Of a stretch of 13,259 nucleotides of DNA, positions 1 to 5,202 are shown one piece after another. The translations under genes were made by a program, and so were the position numbers. Origin of the DNA: Planctomycetota bacterium (GTDB lineage: Bacteria > Planctomycetota > PUPC01 > JABMSA01 > JAUWKK01); assembly GCA_030614245.1 (NCBI GenBank), contig JAUWKK010000035.1, forward strand, positions 1-13,259. The letters are read 5' to 3'. The notes under the pieces are model-generated. The model searched no databases and was not told the DNA's origin. It saw only the letters and a list, made by a program, of their open reading frames with translations. Positions within the stretch are counted from its first letter, which is position 1. Every line of letters begins with the position of its first letter.

Positions 1-122
1 CGGCTCAGTCCATCGCTCTGCATTTGAGTGATTTCGAGCATCGAGCGGTACAGCTCCACCTGCTTCTTGTAACCTTCGGTGAGGCCGTTAACGGCTGTGT
101 CGTCCACTTTGGTGGCGATCAT
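1..122 (-). CDS. N-terminal fragment, possible FlgN-like chaperone
   Basis: The first 40 codons of a gene that runs off the left edge. ATG at 122-120 overlaps the TGA of the preceding TPR gene (ATGA), and a strong Shine-Dalgarno AGGAGG lies about 8 bases upstream, so the start is well supported. The visible protein begins MIATKVDDTAVNGLTEGYKK and continues as a charged amphipathic helix containing the string QVELYRSMLEITQMQSDGL. FlgN-type chaperones, which guard the hook-filament junction proteins FlgK and FlgL, start with a helix of this sort (ELY..LLELTE-like), and the place right after fliC-fliD-fliS and a flagellar regulator fits. This is inference from a short fragment; any helical bundle protein could look the same. 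Overlap with the upstream gene implies translational coupling. Confidence 0.5.
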   Translation of the reverse strand, partial: MIATKVDDTAVNGLTEGYKKQVELYRSMLEITQMQSDGLS

Positions 123-1066
123 TTCTGGTCCTCCTTGCTTGCCCGTGCGTTAGGCGGGTTGGCTTCCCCGCCCGTGGCGGGCTTGGTTGCCGGTTCGGTA
201 CTGGTCACATCCGGACGGTTGAGATTGAATTTTTCGAGCCATTTAGTCGATCTGATGAGCCATGCAGCTTCGGGGGTCCAATGGCTGTCGGGCCAGGTGA
301 GCCGCAATTCCTGGGCAACCTGCTGGGCCTGCTTCAGTTTCCCGAGTCGACGCAGGCAGATGGCTTTGCGCAGTTGCAGCCACGCTTGGTCATCGGGATC
401 GAGGTCGAGTTTTGCACCAATATGCAGGTGCGGCAGGGCCTCCTCGTAACGGCCCATATCGACTAGCAGCAGGCCGATCTCAGCTTCGCTGCCGTAAGGC
501 TCGGCCGGTGGCGGCACGTCGGGCAGCTCGATCTTCTGCTCTCTGGCAGGCACCAGCCGGACCGGCTTCAGGCGGGGGGCATCAGCCTCTTGATTGCTCT
601 GGTCGCGCAGCACTTGCAGCATCCGGCGGAGCTGCTCGATGCGCGACCGGGCATCGCTCAGATCCTCTTCGAGCAGGAGGTCATCCACGTCGTCAACTGC
701 CACAGGCTGCTCAACTGCGGTCTCGGCGGCCGGCTCGCTGCTCTGAGGCTGCGGGCTGCTGGCTTCAGACTTCAGGGATGCGGCTCCGCCTATCTGCCTG
801 AAGCCTGAGGTCTGAGGCCTGATGTCTGAGGCCGGCAGCTTATGGGTCTCGAGATCTTTCAGGAAGCGTCCGAGCAGTTCATGGCGGGTCGCGTCGAGAT
901 TGGGAGCCCGCTCGGAAGACTTCTCCGGAGCAAGCGGCGTGGGCTGTTCGGCTGCCATTATCGGCAGGACCGCGAAGAGAGAGATCAGTAAGCAGCAAGC
1001 AGTAATCAGTGAAGAACGATAATACTGAATACCGGCCACTGATGACTGAATAGTGACGGGGTTCAT
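119..1066 (-). CDS. Secreted coiled-coil and TPR protein (CpoB/YbgF-like layout)
   Basis: A 315-residue protein. A basic residue (R17) precedes a hydrophobic run at about 20-38 ending in an MAA-type cleavage site, so it should be exported; LITAC at 20-24 loosely resembles a lipobox. Residues 125-160 form an acidic coiled coil and 191-275 a TPR block with the usual pattern (GRYEEALPHL, LGKLKQAQQVA). Signal peptide, coiled coil and TPR together recall CpoB/YbgF, though no orthology is claimed. ATG 1066 follows GGGGGTAA at a workable distance and sits in a TGATG context. Most of the signal peptide (residues 4-30) is encoded by a family B repeat and residues 81-101 by a family C repeat, so these parts are probably acquired. 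It follows the 645-residue TPR gene after a 74-bp repeat-filled gap and overlaps the next gene. Confidence 0.85.
   Translation of the reverse strand: MNPVTIQSSVAGIQYYRSSLITACCLLISLFAVLPIMAAEQPTPLAPEKSSERAPNLDATRHELLGRFLKDLETHKLPASDIRPQTSGFRQIGGAASLKSEASSPQPQSSEPAAETAVEQPVAVDDVDDLLLEEDLSDARSRIEQLRRMLQVLRDQSNQEADAPRLKPVRLVPAREQKIELPDVPPPAEPYGSEAEIGLLLVDMGRYEEALPHLHIGAKLDLDPDDQAWLQLRKAICLRRLGKLKQAQQVAQELRLTWPDSHWTPEAAWLIRSTKWLEKFNLNRPDVTSTEPATKPATGGEANPPNARASKEDQK
761..833 (+). repeat. Family C repeat copy 1, inside the 315-residue TPR gene
   Basis: GCTTCAGACTTCAGGGATG is followed by a short GC hairpin and then CCTGAAGCCTGAGGTCTGA-like heptamers in the inverse sense, so the unit is a loose palindrome of GAAGYCT heptamers. 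It is read through in frame by the TPR gene (residues about 81-101, containing PQTSGFRQIGGAASLKSEA). A second copy in the opposite orientation ends the response regulator gene. Confidence 0.75.
985..1053 (+). repeat. Family B repeat copy 1, encoding a signal peptide
   Basis: CAGTAAG-like heptamers are followed by the block GTGAAGAACGATAATACTG and then GGCCACTGATGACTGAAT. The same order is present at 6149-6215 and 6956-7049 on the other strand. Here the complement is coding and gives the stretch SSLITACCLLIS, the hydrophobic part of the TPR protein's signal peptide. Confidence 0.85.
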
Positions 1067-1072
1067 CAGTCG

Positions 1073-1141
1073 TTACCCCCAGTTAAAGAATAGGTATCTG
1101 TGTTCATCTGTGTCCATCTGCGGTTTCATCCGAACAATCAT
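1073..1141 (-). other. 22-codon relay ORF made by the duplication
   Basis: An ATG at 1141-1139 overlaps the stop of the upstream TPR gene as TGATG. The frame runs through the family D repeat, encodes a peptide starting MIVRMKPQMDTDEHRY, and stops with TAA at 1075-1073, six bases before the ATG of the next gene at 1066. If translated, it would pass ribosomes from one gene to the next. Nothing suggests the peptide itself has a function. Confidence 0.35.
1085..1137 (-). repeat. Family D repeat copy 1 (GATGAACACA-type array)
   Basis: On the minus strand it reads GGATGAAACC, then short near-repeats of the form CAGATGGACA / CAGATGAACA / CAGATAC, then TTCTT. The same start (CGGATGAAACC) and spacing recur at 4971-5056 on the plus strand. 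It separates two genes that were presumably joined by TGATG. Confidence 0.8.
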
Positions 1142-3078
1142 CAGTCGTTACCCCCAGTTTCGGGTTCGGTCGTCGTGGTTGACGTAGCCGTTGCAGTATC
1201 TTTCGGGGGCCCCTGATATATGACGAGGGCCTTCTCGGGGTGGCCGAGAGCGATGTAGCACCGCGCGGCCGCTCGATATGCGTGCTTGAGGACGTCAGGC
1301 TCGGGATTGGCTTTTATCAGTTCGAAGAGCATATCGAGCGCCTGCCGGTGTTCGCCGCGTTCAATGACGAGCCTGGCGGCGTTGAGTGTAGCCTGATGGC
1401 TCAATGTCCCCGTCATTTCGCGGGCGAGCGTCGTGTAGTGCTGCTGTGCGTCGACGAGATTGCCGCACTCGTGATCGGCTTGCGCCAGCAGTTGAAGTGC
1501 TTCGGCTCGGTGGGCGCTGGTGTCGGGGTTCGATACGAGCTTCTTGAGCGTCTGCCGGCTGAGTATGAAAAGCCCGAGACCGTTGTATAGCCGGGCGAGA
1601 CGCAGATGGGCTTCGGGCGCCTGTTTGCTGTTCGGGAACTGCTCGAGCGCGCCCGTGTAAGCCTCGATGGCTCCCACAACTTTGTTGCCCTGATAGAGCG
1701 AATCGGCCAGTTGGAAGTAGGCCGGCATGATAACTTCATGCCTGGGGTAGCGGCTGATGAGGTAGCGGAGCGTGCCCTGTGCTTTCTCGCTTTCGCCGAG
1801 TTTGACGAGAGAAGCGGCCTGATAGAAGAGGGCCTCCGGCACGTGCTTCGATCTGGGGTACTGCGTGATGAGCGAATTGAATACCCTGATGGCCCGCCAC
1901 AGGCGGGCAGGCGCCTGGCTGCCTTCGGCAGCTTCGTAGTCGGTCTTTGCGAAGATCGCCCGCCCCTGGCGGGCAAGCGCCTGCTTGCCAAAGGCAAGGC
2001 CCATACCCATCAATGCATCCTCGCATGCGGCAGGATCGCCGGCTTTGAGGGCAAGGCGATACCAGCGGGCGGCTTCATCGAACTTTCCCTCGCCCGAATA
2101 CGTGTGGCCGATGAGCAGCCGGGCCTTGGGAACCAGCGGGCTGTCGGGGGCGGCATCAATGAACCGCAGGATCTCGCGGCGGCAGCGTCCGAAGTCTTCC
2201 AGGGCGAGCAGCACCTGCCCCAGGTGGAAGTGCGCTTCGACGGCTTCGGGCGTGCCTGGATGATTGTGAATGACCTCCTGGTATTTCTCGATGGCTTCTG
2301 AATAGCGATAACGCTTGCGGTATATCTCGCCCATGTTCATCTGGCTCGTGCGGGCAAACGGGGAATCGCGGTCATACATCAGGGATCGGGTGTATGCCTC
2401 GACTGCCTTGGCCGAGAGATAATCGGCCTGGCTTGCGAATCCCTTTCGCTTCGGGAGCAGGATGGTCAGCCGTTCCTGGTCAAGCGTGTATTCGAGTTCA
2501 ACCAGGCCCAGCACGACGTCAAGTATCTCGTCGAGCGGCTGATTCGACATATTGACCGAGAGCCGTTCGATCAACCGGTGGTTTGGCGGAATACCCTTGT
2601 CAACCAGGACGGTGCGCCCCGATGCGTTGGCGATGGCGACCAGGATGTCGCGCACCATCCCCTCGGTGGCCCGGACGTTGTAGATCGTCTGGTCCCGCCT
2701 CCGGCGGGCGGGCGCCTGCCTGCCTTTGGCGGGCCGACCGGTACTCGACGAGGCCGCCACGTTGTCCGGCTCGGTGATAGTCGTTACTGGCCGGACGTAA
2801 AAGGATTCCCGCATCATTCCGGGGTCAATGAGAGTCTCCGCCGAGTTGTCCCGTGCACCGGACGAGTTGCTGACAGAGTCGGCAATGAGTTTGGCCATGC
2901 GTGTGCTGAGTTCATCAAGCTTCTTCTGTTCTGCGACCAGCGATGCAGATTTGGCCTGATGTGGACCTTGAGCGTGCGTTGGCGACTTGCCGATGCCGCC
3001 CGCCAGAATCGCGGGCAAGGATGTTGCTGCAACCATTATCAGCGCCAGCAGGAATGTCGCAACCGGCGAGAAGAGCAT
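1141..3078 (-). CDS. Secreted TPR protein with STN-like domain
   Basis: A 645-residue protein with a clear signal peptide (residues 1-27, LFSPVATFLLALIMVAATSL). Residues 130-210 resemble the short STN (secretin and TonB N-terminus) fold: IYNVRATEGMVRDILVAIA, then NMSNQPLDEILDVVL and ERLTILL. From about 222 to the end come TPR units such as RYSEAIEKYQEVIHNHPGT, GKFDEAARWYRLAL and KVVGAIEAYTGALEQFPNS. It probably works in the periplasm as a protein scaffold. The ATG overlaps the upstream stop (TGATG), with GGAG eight bases before it. Three family A palindromes interrupt it in frame: residues 115-128, before the STN part, and 361-373 and 383-395, which enlarge one TPR hairpin. The C-terminal tail is Thr-rich. 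The flagellar role is inferred from position only. Confidence 0.85.
   Translation of the reverse strand: MLFSPVATFLLALIMVAATSLPAILAGGIGKSPTHAQGPHQAKSASLVAEQKKLDELSTRMAKLIADSVSNSSGARDNSAETLIDPGMMRESFYVRPVTTITEPDNVAASSSTGRPAKGRQAPARRRRDQTIYNVRATEGMVRDILVAIANASGRTVLVDKGIPPNHRLIERLSVNMSNQPLDEILDVVLGLVELEYTLDQERLTILLPKRKGFASQADYLSAKAVEAYTRSLMYDRDSPFARTSQMNMGEIYRKRYRYSEAIEKYQEVIHNHPGTPEAVEAHFHLGQVLLALEDFGRCRREILRFIDAAPDSPLVPKARLLIGHTYSGEGKFDEAARWYRLALKAGDPAACEDALMGMGLAFGKQALARQGRAIFAKTDYEAAEGSQAPARLWRAIRVFNSLITQYPRSKHVPEALFYQAASLVKLGESEKAQGTLRYLISRYPRHEVIMPAYFQLADSLYQGNKVVGAIEAYTGALEQFPNSKQAPEAHLRLARLYNGLGLFILSRQTLKKLVSNPDTSAHRAEALQLLAQADHECGNLVDAQQHYTTLAREMTGTLSHQATLNAARLVIERGEHRQALDMLFELIKANPEPDVLKHAYRAAARCYIALGHPEKALVIYQGPPKDTATATSTTTTEPETGGND
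1893..1932 (-). repeat. Family A 40-bp double-hairpin, copy A1 (in CDS)
   Basis: Plus strand: CCCGCC-ACA-GGCGGG, core CAGGCGCCTG, GCTGCC-TTC-GGCAGC. Both stems and the core are perfect. Read on the minus strand in frame as AAEGSQAPARLWR inside the TPR array of the 645-residue protein. Confidence 0.9.
1959..1998 (-). repeat. Family A 40-bp double-hairpin, copy A2 (in CDS)
   Basis: CCCGCC-CCT-GGCGGG, core CAAGCGCCTG (one change), CTTGCC-AAA-GGCAAG. It lies 26 bp from A1 and is read in the same frame as LAFGKQALARQGR. The changed stem (CTTGCC/GGCAAG against GCTGCC/GGCAGC in A1) keeps pairing, so structure is preserved while sequence drifts. Confidence 0.9.
2694..2733 (-). repeat. Family A 40-bp double-hairpin, copy A3 (in CDS)
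   Basis: CCCGCC-TCC-GGCGGG, core CGGGCGCCTG, CCTGCC-TTT-GGCGGG (one G-T pair). Read in frame as PAKGRQAPARRRR between the signal-peptide region and the STN-like domain. Confidence 0.9.
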
Positions 3079-4970
3079 CAGTTGGTCTCCATCGGCATGG
3101 TTCGTGGAGCAGCCTTTCCAGGCTGCTGATCAACTGGCAGACTGAAAGTCTGCCCCACACTGGTGCTGCCCTCACCCGTCTCCGGCGGGTGGGCGCCCGC
3201 CTGCCTTTGGCAGGCTCTCAGAACGTGGGCTTCGGTATCGTAGTATTGCGCCAGCCGGTATCGTGCCTCGGAGAAGATCGCCGCGGCCGCCCGGCTGTAG
3301 AGCGACTGGTTGGCAAGCAGTTCAAGCAGCGTTCGTCGAGCGCTGGCGTATGCGCCCAGTTGCCCCTCGCAGTGGGCGAGCCTCAGGTGGGAGAGCGCCA
3401 CATACTGGCTCTGCGGAAACTTCTCAATCACCATCATGAACTGCATCCGCGCCGCCTGCCAACGTGGCTGTGCCGAGGAAAGATAACATTCACCAAGCCG
3501 GTAGCTCACGTGGTCGTTGCTGTCCTGCGTTGGGAACCTCTCGATGATTTCCTTGTATAGCGTGCCGGCACTGGGGGCATTGCCCTTGTCGAATGCCGTG
3601 TCGGCCGCTTTCAGGAGCTTAATGTATTCGCGCGGGCTGCTGAGTGTCCTCGTCCCGTCCGGCAGGGTGATCTTGGCGTCCAGGCGCTTGAGCATCTCGT
3701 CGGCTTGCTTCACCGTCTGCGAGACGTTGCGCCCCAGTTCCTGATTCAGCAGCTTGGCATTGTGCTGGAAACTGAACTGTCCGACGATCAGGACGATCAG
3801 GGCGAAGCTGTTGATGAAGATGATAATGCGAGTAGGGCTCATGATGTGGAGCAGCCTTTGCGGGCTGCTGATTAACTGGCAGTCTGAAAGCCTGCCCCAC
3901 AGTGCTCCGACGGTGCGCGACCGATGCTTCTCAGCCGGTGCAGCTGCAGGTGGTTCGGTCTGGGGCGGCTCCTCCGGCGCCTCGCTCGCAGGGGCGGGTT
4001 CCTTGAGCAGGTCTTCTACTTCATCGGCGGTTGTTTCCGCAGTTGGCTCGTCAGCGGACAGAGGTACTTCCTGGAGCAGATTCTCCAACTCATTCCGGTT
4101 CAGTGAACGTGCGGACGATTCTTCCGTTTCCGGCTGTTCGGGAAGAGACACGACTTCAGGTTCATCGAGCGCGGAGGGTATATGGTCGACGGACTCCGCA
4201 AGGGCGTCGTCTACATCAGCGGGTTCCCCACCTTCCTGTGCGGGGATGCCCGCGGTGGCGGGATTCTGGCTGGCTTGGCTCTGCTGCTGCGCCGCGTCAA
4301 GCTCGGGTTTCGGTTCCTGTGCGGTGCCGCCGGATTCAATCTGCACTTGTGTGTGTAGGGGCGGTTCCGGCCTCTGGCCGGCAGGCGCCTGTCCGCCTTT
4401 GGCGGAAACCCCTCCTGCGTCTGTCGATTCCGGCTGTTCGGGAAGAGATACGACTTCAGGTTCATCGAGCGCGGAGAGTATATTGTCGACGGACTCCGCA
4501 AGGGCGTCGTCTACATCAGCAGGTTCCCCACCTTCCTGTGCGGGGATGCCTGCGGTGGCGGGATTCTGGCTGGCTTGGCTCTGCTGCTGCGCCGCGTCAA
4601 GCTCGGGTTCCGGTTCCTGTGCGGTGCCGCCGGATTCAATCTGCACTTCTGTGTGTAGGGGCGGTTCCGGCCTCTGGCCGGCAGGCGCCTGTCCGCCTTT
4701 GGCGGAAACCGCTCCTGCGTCTGTATCGGGTTCGGCCTTCTGGACGCTCGGAGGGGGCGTCTCCTCGGATTCCGGCTCAGTTGCGGAGGCTTGTGCGTCG
4801 CCGTCACCTAGTCCGACCTCGTTGAGAATCGCTTCGAGAGCAACGCTGCCGTCGTCGGCCGGTGGGTCTGCAGTGGGCGGAGCTTCATCCTTCGTGTCGC
4901 CGGCTGAAGCGGCCTCGGATAAAAGACCGGAAAGGTCTTCGTCAGTGATAGCAGACTGATCGGGGGTCAT
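3078..4970 (-). CDS. Single-pass membrane TPR protein with acidic cytoplasmic region
   Basis: A 630-residue protein from ATG 4970. A GTG start at 4994 is possible but lies in a repeat. Residues 1-350 are acidic and Pro/Gln-rich, probably disordered, and carry a 100-residue duplication (83-179, 183-279). A transmembrane helix at 381-399 (IIIFINSFALIVLIVGQFS) follows basic residues, suggesting N-terminus in, C-terminus in the periplasm. Residues 446-580 hold TPR units (NAPSAGTLYKEIIERFP, QPRWQAARMQFMMVIEKFP). Repeats encode residues 90-103 and 190-203 (family A), about 356-376 (family E, just before the helix) and the whole tail 583-623 (A4 plus E1). The only upstream Shine-Dalgarno candidate is a GGGG some 10 bases away, inside repeat D2. 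The stop overlaps the next ATG. No family name is recognised. Confidence 0.8.
   Translation of the reverse strand: MTPDQSAITDEDLSGLLSEAASAGDTKDEAPPTADPPADDGSVALEAILNEVGLGDGDAQASATEPESEETPPPSVQKAEPDTDAGAVSAKGGQAPAGQRPEPPLHTEVQIESGGTAQEPEPELDAAQQQSQASQNPATAGIPAQEGGEPADVDDALAESVDNILSALDEPEVVSLPEQPESTDAGGVSAKGGQAPAGQRPEPPLHTQVQIESGGTAQEPKPELDAAQQQSQASQNPATAGIPAQEGGEPADVDDALAESVDHIPSALDEPEVVSLPEQPETEESSARSLNRNELENLLQEVPLSADEPTAETTADEVEDLLKEPAPASEAPEEPPQTEPPAAAPAEKHRSRTVGALWGRLSDCQLISSPQRLLHIMSPTRIIIFINSFALIVLIVGQFSFQHNAKLLNQELGRNVSQTVKQADEMLKRLDAKITLPDGTRTLSSPREYIKLLKAADTAFDKGNAPSAGTLYKEIIERFPTQDSNDHVSYRLGECYLSSAQPRWQAARMQFMMVIEKFPQSQYVALSHLRLAHCEGQLGAYASARRTLLELLANQSLYSRAAAAIFSEARYRLAQYYDTEAHVLRACQRQAGAHPPETGEGSTSVGQTFSLPVDQQPGKAAPRTMPMETN
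3104..3158. repeat. Family E 55-bp palindromic repeat, copy E1
   Basis: It begins GTGGAGCAGCC and ends CTGCCCCAC, so its ends are near-complementary. Inside are two stem-loops: AGCAGCC/GGCTGCT and the perfect 8-bp GGCAGACT-GAA-AGTCTGCC. It encodes the C-terminal tail of the 630-residue TPR protein (VGQTFSLPVDQQPGKAAP). Confidence 0.9.
3175..3214 (-). repeat. Family A 40-bp double-hairpin, copy A4 (in CDS, other frame)
   Basis: CCCGTC-TCC-GGCGGG, core TGGGCGCCCG, CCTGCC-TTT-GGCAGG. This copy is read in a different frame from the other coding copies (ACQRQAGAHPPETG) and lies in the C-terminal tail of the TPR protein, where frame matters least. Confidence 0.85.
3846..3900. repeat. Family E 55-bp palindromic repeat, copy E2
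   Basis: The same 55-bp unit as at 3104-3158 with five differences (about 91% identity), in the same orientation but read in a different frame (LWGRLSDCQLISSPQRLLH). It lies immediately before the membrane helix of the TPR protein. Confidence 0.9.
4367..4406 (-). repeat. Family A 40-bp double-hairpin, copy A5 (in CDS)
   Basis: CCGGCC-TCT-GGCCGG, core CAGGCGCCTG, TCCGCC-TTT-GGCGGA. Read in frame as SAKGGQAPAGQRP. Confidence 0.9.
4667..4706 (-). repeat. Family A 40-bp double-hairpin, copy A6 (in CDS)
   Basis: Identical to A5 and exactly 300 bp from it. It belongs to the duplicated block, so it is a passenger rather than a separate insertion. Confidence 0.9.
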
Positions 4971-5056
4971 ACGGATGAAACCCCGGATAAACACGGATAA
5001 ACACAGATACGGGTTCTTAATAATCTGCGTTCATCAGCGTTCATCTGGGGTTGCCT
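4971..5056 (+). repeat. Family D repeat copy 2, inverted pair upstream of TPR gene
   Basis: Two arms of GATAAACACG / GATGAACGCT-type units face each other around a spacer of about 14 bases, giving an imperfect stem of some 30 bp with GGGG/CCCC at its base. The left arm starts CGGATGAAACC like copy D1. It abuts the ATG of the 630-residue TPR gene, leaving almost no native leader. Confidence 0.75.
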
Positions 5057-5120
5057 TTCTTGATTTGTTCCCCGGATGCATTCAAGCTGTTGCGCTCACT
5101 GCGGCTGGCAGCTTCCAGCC

Positions 5121-5202
5121 GGCCTTCAGGCCCCAGACATCAGGCTACGGGCAGAAGCGGCCGACGGCATCCCTGAAGTCTGAAGCCTGGAGCCTGAAGT
5201 CT
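5121..5202 (-). repeat. Family C repeat copy 2, at the 3' end of the regulator gene
   Basis: On the minus strand GCTTCAGACTTCAGGGATG is followed by a GC-rich spacer and CCTGATGTCTGGGGCCTGA, matching copy C1 in the other orientation. It supplies the last 20 or so codons and the stop of the response regulator. A separate hairpin, GGCTGG-CAGCTT-CCAGCC (5103-5120), follows and could act as a 3' end structure. Confidence 0.7.

Larger units (their letters stand above)
1063..1159. repeat. 22-bp direct duplication flanking a 53-bp element
   Basis: The sequence from TCATCAGTCG to CCCCCAGTT is present twice without a mismatch, at 1063-1084 and 1138-1159. It covers the last codons and stop of the 645-residue gene and the ATG of the 315-residue gene. 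Between the copies lies one family D element (1085-1137). The arrangement is what insertion with a long target duplication would leave; slippage during repair is an alternative. Confidence 0.9.
4128..4724 (-). repeat. Tandem 300-bp in-frame duplication
   Basis: 4128-4424 and 4428-4724 match over 297 bp with about eight differences, an exact 300-bp period. Each unit encodes 100 residues and contains one family A element plus the acidic stretch ADVDDALAESVD. The high identity implies a recent duplication. Confidence 0.95.

Noticed and set aside
142..182. Possible eighth family A element in the 315-residue TPR gene
   Set aside because: CCCGCC-CGT-GGCGGG at 167-181 matches one stem-loop, but there is no palindromic core and the neighbouring hairpin does not fit the 40-bp layout; at best a decayed half.
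3754..4959. Plus-strand open frame of 401 codons, Ser/Ala-rich
   Set aside because: It is antisense to the TPR gene; its repeats are only the complement of the 300-bp duplication and palindromes.
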